Below, in pieces: positions 46,129 to 54,858 of a stretch of 64,000 nucleotides of DNA. The stretch comes from an uncultured Myxococcales bacterium. Lineage in GTDB: Bacteria; Myxococcota_A; UBA9042; DTJE01. Position numbers and translations under genes: made by a program. The DNA lies in NCBI GenBank assembly GCA_903936705.1, contig CAIZWN010000057.1, positions 1-64,000 of the forward strand. The letters run 5' to 3'. The stretch's first letter is position 1. Every line of letters starts with the position of its first letter. The notes beneath the pieces were generated by a model. It did no database searches. It was not told the origin of the DNA and saw nothing but the letters and a program-made list of their open reading frames with translations.

Positions 46129-47145
46129 ATGTCGATCCACCCTTCCGAGAAATGGAACCGCGTACGATGGGCCTGTGATACCCGACCGTGCGTGGAATCA
46201 CTGTTTCTGAAATTCCACCTTCCCGACCACTCGGCATTCTGGGCGCGCTATTCCCTGCGACGGCCCGCCCCCGGGCAGGGTGACGCCGTGGGCTGCCTTT
46301 GGGCGATTTACGCCGGTCCCGACGGAACCGTTATGGCCTGCGACGAATACCCCGCATCGGACGTCGACTGCGCGAAGTCGCGGTTCTGGCTGCGCATCGG
46401 GCCAGGCGAGTTGTCTACGGGACGCGCAACCGGGCGCGTCGATCGGCTGGTTTCGCCGGGCAAGACAGTACTTCCCGGAAGCATGTCCTGGGACCTGACC
46501 ATCGACAGTGGTCCGACCCTGATTCACCTGCCGTACGAAACCATGTACGACTCCTTCATGCCTCGCAACAAGATCGTGTCGCCTCTGGTCTCGACTCGCT
46601 TCCATGGAACGCTGCGCATACAGGGACGCGAGATCCGTGTCGGCAGTGCGCCGGGTATGCAAGGTCACAACTGGGGCGCCGCCGTTTCGCCATCGTGGGC
46701 ATGGTGCCACGTCGCCGGTTTCGAGGGTGAAGGCGACGCCGCGTTCGAGGCGGTCGGCAGTCGGCTGCCCCTGGGGCCATTGCAGATGCCGGTCACCATG
46801 CTGTACCTGCGGCTGAAGGGGCAGGAATTCCTGCTGAACAATCCGGCCCGAATGCTGATGGCACGATCGAATGTGAAGGGCCTTTCCTGGCAGTTCGAAA
46901 GTTCTGTCGGGCGGGTGCGTCTGGACGGGACCATCGTCGCACGCCCCGAGGCCACTGTCGGCCTGGACTACGTGTCCTCGGACGGGCAGACGGTTCGGTG
47001 CATCAACTCGAACCAGGCGTCTGCCAGCATCCGGGTGCGGGCCCCGGGCATTGGGGAACGAGTACTGCAAACCGGACACGCTGCGACTCTGGAACTGGGA
47101 GGCACCGAAGCCCCGATGGAAATCCAGGCGGCGGTAAGGGGATAG
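46129..47145 (+). CDS. lipocalin-like protein (CrtC/AttH/tocopherol cyclase-type fold)
   Basis: The 338-residue protein is built of beta strands with conserved-looking segments such as FLKFHLPDHSAFWARYSLR, PGMQGHNWGAAVSP and WAWCHVAGFEG. The GHNWG with following W is typical of the duplicated lipocalin-like fold found in CrtC hydratases, AttH and tocopherol cyclase. The substrate should be a hydrophobic molecule, but no carotenoid gene is nearby. The start ATG 46129 has no ribosome site. Confidence 0.65.
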   Translation: MSIHPSEKWNRVRWACDTRPCVESLFLKFHLPDHSAFWARYSLRRPAPGQGDAVGCLWAIYAGPDGTVMACDEYPASDVDCAKSRFWLRIGPGELSTGRATGRVDRLVSPGKTVLPGSMSWDLTIDSGPTLIHLPYETMYDSFMPRNKIVSPLVSTRFHGTLRIQGREIRVGSAPGMQGHNWGAAVSPSWAWCHVAGFEGEGDAAFEAVGSRLPLGPLQMPVTMLYLRLKGQEFLLNNPARMLMARSNVKGLSWQFESSVGRVRLDGTIVARPEATVGLDYVSSDGQTVRCINSNQASASIRVRAPGIGERVLQTGHAATLELGGTEAPMEIQAAVRG

Positions 47146-47163
47146 TGATTCTCCTACGTGCGG

Positions 47164-48756
47164 TTACCGTGGCCCTGCAAACGCATTCCAGACTTGCAGC
47201 AGCGCCTCGTCGGTCGCCTTCCGGGCGGCAAATCGGTCCAGCGCCCTGCAGCGCCCGCGCTTTTGCGCTTCCGGACGGCATTCTGGAGCGTTCGCAAGAA
47301 CTGCGAATTCCACGAATCCCCCACCCGGAAGATCGACGGTCCCGGCAAGTGTGACGGCATCGTCCAGCGTGCCAGTCTTGGCCCGAACGTGCCCTTCGAG
47401 AGACGTTCCCTTCAGTCGCCTTTTCAGCGTGCCGTCCACGCCCGAAACCGGTAGGGCCTGGAGGACCACTTCCCCCACGGGATTCTTGCGCAGCCATCCT
47501 ACAAGGGACACGGCTGCCCGCGCGGTCACGACGTTCGCATCATAGAGGCCCGAACCGTTTGAAAACCCCACCGAACCCGCAGGGATTCCGACGCGTTGAT
47601 TCAGGAACGACACCAGAGCCCTGGCGCCCTCGGAAAAGCCCACCGGCTTTCCGCCAGACGATTGCGCACCCGCCAGCCTCAACACGGCCTCGGCAATGGG
47701 ATTGATGCTGTCCTTCAGCATGGGCAACAGGACCTCTCGCAGCGATGGCCCCTTGCGGGTGCAAAGGACGCGCAGACCCGATGGGGCAGCGGCAAGCGGA
47801 GGGCCATCCTTGACCTGAACGCCTGCTGTAGCCAGGGCGCGACGAAACACTCCGACGGCATGCCCGCCGGGATCCGGAACGCGAAATGACTGGACGATCG
47901 GGTTCCTGGACACGAATGTCCCGGTCAATTTCAGGACCAGTCGCGCATCTGCATCGACCGTAGCCGACAATGCAAACCTGGTATTGCGCCCTTTGGGTCC
48001 CTTTGTGCCCACTGCGGCCGAGGTAGCCGTCGCAGAGTTCCTTTTAGCCCCACTACCGCCGATCGAAGCCTTCGGACCGGGTGGATTTCCGCTGGTAATA
48101 GCCCCGTTCTCCACAAGGATTCGATCGGACGACGAGGACAAGGCCACGTTCACAGGACCGCCGGGCCTTCCGGCGGATACAGTCAGCGTCACGGCCCCAC
48201 GGTCAATCTGCAAGGCGGCGACACCAGCACGATAAGGTGCCAGGGTATCCTTGCGATCGTAGGCTGGAGGTTCGGATGCCGACGTGAAAGGGCCGGATTC
48301 CACGACAAGTTCGCCCACAAATCGAACACCTTTTTCGCGGACACAGCGAGCCAGGGCCTCGATATCCGCCGCTTCAAGTGTGGGATCCCCGCCCGGAGTC
48401 ACCAGCAGCACTTCGATGCCAGGACCATCCCCAATGGCCGATACCACCGTAGGAAACCTCATGTCGGGCCCCATCAATTGGACGGCCACGGCTGCAGTGA
48501 AAATCTTTGATACCGACGCCGGGTTCAGACGCAGGTCGCCGTTTTGCACGGCAACCTCCCTTCCATCCTTTACGAAGACCGCGCCAACACGCGCGCCGCC
48601 CGCCTCGAGCCCCTTCAGAGGTGCCAGGATTGCATCGGACAATGTGGTCGAGTCCTGAGCCATTACCGGATTGGCTGGCAGAATATTCAAGAAGAACAGA
48701 AACCATGCAACCGAAATACGACCCAGGGAACACTGACGTATTGGGTGTTCCCGCAT
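47164..48756 (-). CDS. dacB: D-alanyl-D-alanine carboxypeptidase/endopeptidase (PBP4, peptidase S13)
   Basis: The 530-residue periplasmic penicillin-binding protein has a signal peptide (VAWFLFFLNILPANPVMA), the SxxK motif in NPASVSKIF, SxN in KDSINPIAEA and KTG in HVRAKTGTLDD. Family S13 trims or opens peptidoglycan peptide cross-links. It is the third gene of PEGA-SUMF1-dacB, 49 bp after the SUMF1 gene. A Gly/Ala/Lys-rich insert near residue 225 is unusual. Confidence 0.9.
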   Translation of the reverse strand: MREHPIRQCSLGRISVAWFLFFLNILPANPVMAQDSTTLSDAILAPLKGLEAGGARVGAVFVKDGREVAVQNGDLRLNPASVSKIFTAAVAVQLMGPDMRFPTVVSAIGDGPGIEVLLVTPGGDPTLEAADIEALARCVREKGVRFVGELVVESGPFTSASEPPAYDRKDTLAPYRAGVAALQIDRGAVTLTVSAGRPGGPVNVALSSSSDRILVENGAITSGNPPGPKASIGGSGAKRNSATATSAAVGTKGPKGRNTRFALSATVDADARLVLKLTGTFVSRNPIVQSFRVPDPGGHAVGVFRRALATAGVQVKDGPPLAAAPSGLRVLCTRKGPSLREVLLPMLKDSINPIAEAVLRLAGAQSSGGKPVGFSEGARALVSFLNQRVGIPAGSVGFSNGSGLYDANVVTARAAVSLVGWLRKNPVGEVVLQALPVSGVDGTLKRRLKGTSLEGHVRAKTGTLDDAVTLAGTVDLPGGGFVEFAVLANAPECRPEAQKRGRCRALDRFAARKATDEALLQVWNAFAGPR

Positions 48757-48805
48757 CAAGGCTCCCGAGGCGGCCCAAAAGATGGTTGAAAATCACCCTG
48801 GAGAA

Positions 48806-49885
48806 TCAAGGCGCCTGATTCTTCACGCAGCGGAAACCAATCGTGGGTTCGAACTGGCCCGCAGCGAATTTCCTGCTGCGATCAGTCGTGCGAGCCGTGC
48901 ACAGGTTGTCAGTACCAGTCAGGAAATTGCCTCCGCGAACCGGACGATCCGAACCTGTCGACTGGATCAACACGTCCGCCTGCTTCAATTCCGTATAGCG
49001 CAGACACCTGGGAAGGCCTTTCAGATCGAAGTACTGCGCGCCTCCTTCCGGGCGACATTGCGAAAAGCAACTGTCGCCAGCAGAGTTACATTCAGCGCAT
49101 GGGTTGAGGAAACAATTCTCCACACCAGCCCAATCACTGCGTGCAAAGCAATCGCAACCGGAGGGCAGTAAAGGCTTCTCGCACGTAAGGTCCTCGGCAT
49201 AGGCGCCCGACACCCACTCGGACACGTTGCCGGCAAGATCCCAGATTTTCTGCCCATTCTCGATTACGAAGTCGTCCGCGGACCCCATCGCCGCCTTGGG
49301 CTGGGAATCTCCGGCGCACAGTGCCATTGCAACCGTCTTGTCACAGTTCTGCAGGCTTGAGTCGCCATTGGAAATTGCCGAGGAGCGCTTCGAAGCCTGG
49401 TCGGTGAACGGCCCAGCCGCGACCCGCTCCCACTGGAGCTCTGTCGGCAACTTTCGGTCAACGAATTTGCAATACACCTCTGCCTGCGCCTGGGAAATGG
49501 CCATGACAGGGAAGTTTTCGTATGCCGTGGCCGAATAGTAGTCCTCGAAGCCCTTCGGCCCCGGGGACTTGGGCGCCTGGCATGTCCCCATATCGACGCA
49601 GTATCGGTACTGAATGTTTGTAACCTCGTGCTCGTCGATCGAGAAAGCATCGACATTGACCAGGACCGTTGGCCACACCTTTGGCAAGCCTGCCAGATTG
49701 TTGTCGGTCCAAGCCTGCTCGCACGATACCTTGCCGGCATCAACACAAACTTCGGTGCTGCCGAACAAGAATTGCCCACCCGAGATCGGCACCAGTTTCG
49801 TTGGCTCGGGTGGAATCACGCCAGTGACGCACGCCTGGAACAAGGCGCATGAAGCCAGCGCCACGAAGCCGCTGATCCGAGTCAT
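48806..49885 (-). CDS. SUMF1/formylglycine-generating-type lipoprotein
   Basis: The 359-residue lipoprotein (signal ending LFQAC) has the FGE-sulfatase fold: ISGGQFLFGS, FSIDEHEVTNIQYRYCVDMG, PVMAISQAQAEVYCKFV, KLPTELQWERVAAG, IWDLAGNVSEWVSG and the terminal RGGNFLTG, IGFRC. It has many additional Cys. True formylglycine-generating enzymes use a Cys pair near the C-terminus that I cannot identify with confidence, so it may be a binding or structural variant. ATG 49885 follows GAGGAGG. Confidence 0.82.
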   Translation of the reverse strand: MTRISGFVALASCALFQACVTGVIPPEPTKLVPISGGQFLFGSTEVCVDAGKVSCEQAWTDNNLAGLPKVWPTVLVNVDAFSIDEHEVTNIQYRYCVDMGTCQAPKSPGPKGFEDYYSATAYENFPVMAISQAQAEVYCKFVDRKLPTELQWERVAAGPFTDQASKRSSAISNGDSSLQNCDKTVAMALCAGDSQPKAAMGSADDFVIENGQKIWDLAGNVSEWVSGAYAEDLTCEKPLLPSGCDCFARSDWAGVENCFLNPCAECNSAGDSCFSQCRPEGGAQYFDLKGLPRCLRYTELKQADVLIQSTGSDRPVRGGNFLTGTDNLCTARTTDRSRKFAAGQFEPTIGFRCVKNQAP

Positions 49886-49895
49886 TATCGCCTCC

Positions 49896-51218
49896 TCACC
49901 AGCGCGCCGTTGCGCCGAGCATGAATCCGTTGCCTATAGGTGCAGGACCCGCGACTGGCATCGGGATCTTTTCCATCAACACCAGGTCTTGCGGACGGAC
50001 CTCCTTGCGGGCGCCCTCCCAGATCAACAGTGCCAGACCGATCCCCAGCAGGCCCGAGCCGACCCCGTAGCCCACGTATGTCCACTGCTTGTAAGTCTTG
50101 TAATCGCTTGACGTGTTCCATTCCTTGTTCGCCATGGACCGCAGCCAGAAACCGGTGCCCAACGATCCGCCGCCAAGTATCAACGATGTGATGCCCAGCC
50201 CACCGCGCCAGGAAAACGACTTGCGGCCCAGTTTAAGCTCGGCCTTCACGTCCGTCACAACCCCGGCGCGAATCTCGACGGTCCTCGATACCTGGTTGTA
50301 GTCCTCCTTTTCGACCACGATCTGGTGCGTCCCCGCTTCGACCGGCAGGGGGTCATCAAACGGCGACACCGCAACGACCTTCCCGTCGACGTAGATGCGC
50401 GCCTTCCTGATGTTGGTGTAGACCCGGACGAACCCGTCGTTCTTGATCTTTTCCATCGCGAACGCCAGCCGCAACGCGTCGCGGGACCTGACGACGAACT
50501 CGCGCTCAAACCCCTGGTGCCCCTTCTTCTTCAGAAAAACCTTGTGGGTACCGGCAGGCAGGTGGGTCGCATACGGGGTCGAGCCAAGTACCTTGACCGG
50601 ATCGTCCACGTATATCTCGGCCCCGCTGGGGTCCGAATCGATGGTGACCTCAGGCAGGGCAAGGAATGCCTTTTCCTTCAGGACTTCGATAGTGCGCTCG
50701 ACGTCGGCAGCGTCATTAGCAGCCGTACCGTTGTTCTGCGCCTGGGCCAGTTCGAGGTAGGACTGGTAACTGGCAGCCGCCTTGTCGTATTCGGCCGCCT
50801 TCTCGTGCGCCTTGGCTGCATTGAACAGGTTTGACGGATGTGAGAACAATACCTGGGCGGCCTCGAACGCGGCTGCCGCCTGGATGAACTGTCCCTGATC
50901 GTACAGCGCCTGCCCCTGAACGCCCATCGCCCGCGACTTATCCTTGGGGTCATCGGCTACGGGGGCTTCCGAGGGCGCGGCCTCGACAGAAACAGGAGCA
51001 TCGCCCACAGCAGTGGACGTCACTGGATCAGGGGCCGCAACCGGCACCGCTTCCGGGGCCGCAACCGGCACCGCTTCCGGGGCCGCAACCGGCACCGCTT
51101 CCGGGGCCACCACCTGCACCTGGTCCGCCGGCGGCTGGACCTGGGCTTGCGCCACGGCAGGAAGCAACAAACCAGTCAGCGTCGCTAGAACAACCACTTG
51201 CAGGACGCTTCGCATCAT
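49896..51218 (-). CDS. PEGA-domain envelope protein with N-terminal repeats
   Basis: The 440-residue protein has a signal peptide (VLATLTGLLLPAVAQA), an Ala/Pro/Val-rich stretch with three copies of PEAVPVAA, a TPR-like helical part (ALYDQGQFIQAAAAFEAAQV) and two PEGA domains (VTIDSDPSGAEIYVDD, GSTPYATHLPAGTHKVFLKK; RVYTNIRKARIYVDGKVV). Two membrane helices near the end (LGITSLILGGGSLGTGF, YGVGSGLLGIGLALLIW) anchor it. PEGA domains bind surface or wall polymers. It leads the operon with the SUMF1 lipoprotein and dacB. Confidence 0.8.
   Translation of the reverse strand: MMRSVLQVVVLATLTGLLLPAVAQAQVQPPADQVQVVAPEAVPVAAPEAVPVAAPEAVPVAAPDPVTSTAVGDAPVSVEAAPSEAPVADDPKDKSRAMGVQGQALYDQGQFIQAAAAFEAAQVLFSHPSNLFNAAKAHEKAAEYDKAAASYQSYLELAQAQNNGTAANDAADVERTIEVLKEKAFLALPEVTIDSDPSGAEIYVDDPVKVLGSTPYATHLPAGTHKVFLKKKGHQGFEREFVVRSRDALRLAFAMEKIKNDGFVRVYTNIRKARIYVDGKVVAVSPFDDPLPVEAGTHQIVVEKEDYNQVSRTVEIRAGVVTDVKAELKLGRKSFSWRGGLGITSLILGGGSLGTGFWLRSMANKEWNTSSDYKTYKQWTYVGYGVGSGLLGIGLALLIWEGARKEVRPQDLVLMEKIPMPVAGPAPIGNGFMLGATARW
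51031..51120. repeat. 24-bp tandem coding repeat (three full units plus part)
   Basis: Three exact units of GGGGCCGCAACCGGCACCGC + TTCC lie end to end at 51031-51102, with a fourth that diverges after GGGGCC. They encode PEAVPVAA in the PEGA protein. Exact identity suggests recent expansion by slippage. Confidence 0.85.
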
Positions 51219-51379
51219 TTAGGATTCCCCCGGAATGGAATGGATGGCCAGGATTTCCAAGCCGACCTGCGCGTCCAGGCAGTCCCGTACCGTCTGGTTA
51301 CGGGTAGAATGTTAGGGTGGCCCCCTGGGTGTGTCAAGGAAAGCGTGGCGTTTGACGACGTTGTGCACCGGGAGGATTG

Positions 51380-52309
51380 ATGCGGTATCGACGACTTGGA
51401 CGTGCTGATTTCGAGGTATCGGTAGTGGCGGTAGGCACGTGGGCAATGGGAGGGACCGACTTCGGTCGCACCGACGATCGCGATTCGATAAAGGCAATCC
51501 ACCGGGCCCTGGATCTGGGGGTGACCCTGTTCGATTCTGCCCCCATCTACGGCGGCGGCAGGGCCGAGGAGGTCCTTGGTCGGGCGCTGGAAGGGGTGCG
51601 CAAAGGCGTCGTGATCGCGACGAAGTGCGGGCCGGTCGAGCCACGCCCCGGTCTCTTGCGCATGGACTACTCCCCGCAGGGGCTGGTTGCCCAGGTGGAT
51701 GCAAGCCTGCGCAGGCTGAAAACGGATGTCATCGACCTGCTGCAGATGCACTGGCCGGACCCGGCGTGGCCAATCGAGGACGCCATTGGGGCAATGGGCC
51801 GATTGGTCGATGCTGGCAAGGTCCGCGCGATCGGGGTCTCAAACATGCGCCCCGAGGAACTGCGGAAGGCGGTAGCGGCCGGTCCGGTGACCTCGCTGCA
51901 ACCTCCTTACAGCCTTCTCAACCGGGAATTCGAGAAGGAACTCCTGCCGCTGTGCCGGGAACTCGATCTGGGGGTGCTGGTCTACGAACCGCTTGCCAGG
52001 GGCATGCTGACTGCCAAGTTCACCCCCACATGGAAATTCGAACCGGGTGACGTACGATCGTCGGACCCACGTTTCCGCGGAACTGCATTCACCGACAACC
52101 TCGCCAAGGCCAGGAAGATCAATGAAGTGGCCAGGTCCGAAGGCATTCCAGCGGCGCAGGCTGCCATTGCCTGGGTCCTGGCAAACCAGGGAATTTCGAC
52201 GGCCCTTTGCGGGGCCAAGACCGCTACCCAGGCATTCGAAAACGCCCGCGCTGCCGACCTTGAGCTGGATGCAACAACACTAGCCGCGCTGCGACGGGCG
52301 GCCGATTGA
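51380..52309 (+). CDS. aldo/keto reductase
   Basis: The 309-residue NADPH-dependent reductase has the (beta/alpha)8 signatures: GTWAMGG, LGVTLFDSAPIYGGGRAEE with catalytic Asp and Tyr, ATKCGP with Lys, DLLQMHWPDPAWP with His, VRAIGVSNM and the C-terminal AIAWVLANQGISTALCGAKT. The order fits the AKR family of the YajO/IolS type. ATG 51380 follows GGGAGG. Substrate unknown. Confidence 0.88.
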   Translation: MRYRRLGRADFEVSVVAVGTWAMGGTDFGRTDDRDSIKAIHRALDLGVTLFDSAPIYGGGRAEEVLGRALEGVRKGVVIATKCGPVEPRPGLLRMDYSPQGLVAQVDASLRRLKTDVIDLLQMHWPDPAWPIEDAIGAMGRLVDAGKVRAIGVSNMRPEELRKAVAAGPVTSLQPPYSLLNREFEKELLPLCRELDLGVLVYEPLARGMLTAKFTPTWKFEPGDVRSSDPRFRGTAFTDNLAKARKINEVARSEGIPAAQAAIAWVLANQGISTALCGAKTATQAFENARAADLELDATTLAALRRAAD

Positions 52310-52371
52310 TCCAATCGGTACCGGACATCTACCCGCGCTTATGACCAGGACATCACGTCCGCTTATGACCC

Positions 52372-52400
52372 TTGCACCCGGGCAGTCCGCATGCTAGCCT
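52372..52400 (+). promoter_or_regulatory. promoter of tRNA-Arg
   Basis: TTGCAC and TAGCCT are separated by 17 bases and end 18 bp before the tRNA, a usual distance. Just upstream, CGCTTATGACC occurs twice (near 52336 and 52360) as a direct repeat of unknown meaning. Confidence 0.45.
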
Positions 52401-52418
52401 TCGCCCCGCGTTGACCCT

Positions 52419-52492
52419 GGGGGATTAGCTCAGTTGGATAGAGCGTTGGTCTCCGGAACCAAAGGTCGTGGGTTCGAACCCCGCATCCCCCA
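52419..52492 (+). tRNA. tRNA-Arg (anticodon CCG)
   Basis: The 74-nt sequence folds as a full cloverleaf: acceptor GGGGGAT/ATCCCCC, D arm GCTC-AGTTGGATA-GAGC, anticodon stem TTGGT/ACCAA with loop CTCCGGA giving CCG, and T arm GTGGG-TTCGAAC-CCCGC with one G-U pair. The 3' CCA is not encoded. It reads the Arg codon CGG. Gene boundaries are set by the acceptor stem. Confidence 0.95.
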
Positions 52493-52557
52493 CCTGTTTC
52501 CGGCTTTTTTGCATCAACCCACCGCACTTTGCTGACTCCGAGCCACTGGAGGTAGCC

Positions 52558-53502
52558 TTGAGCGCCCGCATTCTGATCGCCGACAAGCTTGCAAACCGTG
52601 CGGCGGAGATCCTTGGATCCTCCGGACACGAAGTCACGACCGTCACCGGCATGACAGAACAAGAACTATGCCACAAAATCCAGGGCTTTGACGCCATCAT
52701 TGTCCGCAGCGCAGTCAAGGTGACAAAACCTGTTATCGACGCGGCGGATATGCTGAAGGTGATCGGTCGGGCCGGCACAGGGGTCGACAACATCGACGTT
52801 CCTGCCGCGACGAAAAAAGGCGTCGTGGTAATGAACGTTCCGGGCGGCAATTCCTTGTCGGCAGCCGAACATACCCTTGCCATGCTGTTTTCGGTGGCCC
52901 GCATGGTGCCGCAGGCCGATGCCTCGTTGCGGCGCGGCGAGTGGCAGCGCTCAAAGTTCACCGGCATCGAGATCACCGGCAAAACCCTAGGCATCCTGGG
53001 TTTTGGCCGCGTGGGACAGATTGTCGCCGACCGCGCTCTGGGCCTGAAGATGAGGGTCCTGGCCTTTGATCCGGCTGTCCGCTCGCTGTTCATGGAGTCC
53101 GCCGGTGTCGAGGCCGCAAACGATCTGACTGCGCTGGTTTCGCGTTCAGACTTCATCTCGCTGCACATGTCGGGTGGTGCGGCGACGAAGGGAATAATCG
53201 GGCGAGACGCTTTGGCGCACTGCCGTCCTGGCGCGATGCTGATCAACTGCGCACGCGGCGATATTGTCGACGAGGCAGCTTTGGCCGAGGCCTTGAAGGA
53301 AGGCCGTCTTGCCGGTGCGGCCCTTGACGTGTTTTCCAGCGAACCCCCGATAGACAGTCCCCTGCTCGGGCTGCCGAACGTGGTCATGACGCCGCATCTG
53401 GGCGCATCCACGCTCGAGGCCCAGGAGCGAGTGGCAATCGCCATCGCAGAGCAGGTTCGTGACTTCCTTGACACGGGCCGGCGATACGGCTGCGTCAACT
53501 AG
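52558..53502 (+). CDS. serA: D-3-phosphoglycerate dehydrogenase-type D-2-hydroxyacid dehydrogenase
   Basis: The 314-residue enzyme starts at TTG 52558, five bases after GGAGG. It shows IGRAGTGVDNIDVPAA, the NAD fold LGILGFGRVGQIVADRA, the catalytic INCARGDIVDE, and TPHLGASTLEAQERVA. This fits SerA, the first step of serine synthesis, and could feed cysK. It lacks the C-terminal ACT/regulatory domain of long SerA forms, so serine feedback may be absent. It is 65 bp after the tRNA and 16 bp before purA. Confidence 0.85.
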   Translation: MSARILIADKLANRAAEILGSSGHEVTTVTGMTEQELCHKIQGFDAIIVRSAVKVTKPVIDAADMLKVIGRAGTGVDNIDVPAATKKGVVVMNVPGGNSLSAAEHTLAMLFSVARMVPQADASLRRGEWQRSKFTGIEITGKTLGILGFGRVGQIVADRALGLKMRVLAFDPAVRSLFMESAGVEAANDLTALVSRSDFISLHMSGGAATKGIIGRDALAHCRPGAMLINCARGDIVDEAALAEALKEGRLAGAALDVFSSEPPIDSPLLGLPNVVMTPHLGASTLEAQERVAIAIAEQVRDFLDTGRRYGCVN

Positions 53503-53518
53503 ACAGGAAGCAACCTGA

Positions 53519-54811
53519 ATGCCGAACAGCCTTACGATCGTGGGAATTCAATGGGGAGACGAAGGCAAGGGCAAGGTCACCGACCTGCTGGCCCGTGACG
53601 CCTCTCTCGTCGTGCGCTACCAGGGAGGCGCCAATGCAGGCCACACCGTTGTCGTCGAAGGACGCAAGGTCGTCCTGCACCAGGTGCCGTCAGGGATCCT
53701 GAACCCGTCAGCATTTTGCGTGATCGGTCCTGCCGTGGTAGTGGACCCCGAAACCCTTCTGGCCGAGATGGACGAACTTGGCCACGCTGGGGTGGCCGTG
53801 AATCCGGACCATCTTGCAATCAGCCGCCAGGCGACGGTCGTCCTGCCGTACCACAAGCGTCTCGACACACTGCGCGAGGCCGCGCGTGGAGCGGGACGCA
53901 TCGGAACCACCGGGCGCGGCATCGGCCCCGCGTACGAGGATCTCTTCGGGCGGACGGGAGTTCGGCTGGCGGAATTGTGCGACGAGGACCGCCTGGCGGC
54001 ACGCATCGATGCTCAGTTGCCCGAGCGGAACGCCGTTTTGAAGTTCCTGGGAGGCGAAGCGCTGGACCGCGATTCGCTGATCCAGCCAGCCCTGTTGCTG
54101 GGCGAGCGCCTGCGCCCATTCCTTTGCGATACCGGGAATGTGGTAGCCAAGCACCTTTCTGCCGGGCATAACGTGCTTTTCGAGTCGGCCCAGGGGACCC
54201 TGCTGGACGTCCTGCACGGTACCTGGCCCTTTGTAACCTCGTCTTTGACTGTGGCGCCGGCAGCCTTCGCCCTATCGGGCGTTGGCATCCCTTTGCGAGG
54301 GGGAGTCCTTGGTGTTACGAAGGCGTACACCACTCGCGTCGGAAGTGGCCCCTTCCCCACCGAGGATACGGGCGAGTACGGGGAGTGGCTGCGTCAGAAG
54401 GGCGGCGAATTCGGTTCTACCACCGGACGCCCGCGCCGATGCGGACATCTGGATCTGCCTGCGCTTCGATACGCCCACCGGGTGAATGGCACGTCAGCGC
54501 TTGCGTTGATGAAGATGGACGTCCTGTCCGGCCTTTCCAGCGTAAAAGTGTGCACTGCCTGGCGAGTCGGCGGCCGCACGATCGACGTGGCCACACCCGA
54601 CATGTTCGCGGACCCGACCCTGGTTCCGGTGATCGAAGAGTGGCCTGGCTGGGCTGCGCCCCTGGACGGCGCAACCTCGATGGAGTCTCTGCCCCGCGAG
54701 GCACAGGAGTACGTCCAGCGAATCGAGTCCACGCTGGGCATTCCGATCGAACTGGTCTCGACTGGTTCAGGTCGCGAATCAACAATCCTTCGACGCAATC
54801 CCTGGGCCTGA
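53519..54811 (+). CDS. purA: adenylosuccinate synthetase
   Basis: The 430-residue enzyme makes adenylosuccinate from IMP, aspartate and GTP. Motifs: IQWGDEGKGKVTDLLA, GGANAGHTVV, IGTTGRGIGPAYEDL, FESAQGTLLDV and GSTTGRPRRCG. Two small deviations are seen: FVTSSLT for the usual FVTSSNT, and RCGHLD for RCGWxD. Both lie near the substrate loops, yet the rest is regular. Together with purM and purN it makes this window rich in purine genes. Confidence 0.93.
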   Translation: MPNSLTIVGIQWGDEGKGKVTDLLARDASLVVRYQGGANAGHTVVVEGRKVVLHQVPSGILNPSAFCVIGPAVVVDPETLLAEMDELGHAGVAVNPDHLAISRQATVVLPYHKRLDTLREAARGAGRIGTTGRGIGPAYEDLFGRTGVRLAELCDEDRLAARIDAQLPERNAVLKFLGGEALDRDSLIQPALLLGERLRPFLCDTGNVVAKHLSAGHNVLFESAQGTLLDVLHGTWPFVTSSLTVAPAAFALSGVGIPLRGGVLGVTKAYTTRVGSGPFPTEDTGEYGEWLRQKGGEFGSTTGRPRRCGHLDLPALRYAHRVNGTSALALMKMDVLSGLSSVKVCTAWRVGGRTIDVATPDMFADPTLVPVIEEWPGWAAPLDGATSMESLPREAQEYVQRIESTLGIPIELVSTGSGRESTILRRNPWA

Positions 54812-54858
54812 CCGCGCGGCATCTGGTATCCTTCGCAAGGATTGTTTCGAGGACCCCG

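Noticed and set aside
51305-51310. TAGAAT as -10 of the aldo/keto reductase promoter
   Set aside because: No acceptable -35 lies 16-18 bases upstream.
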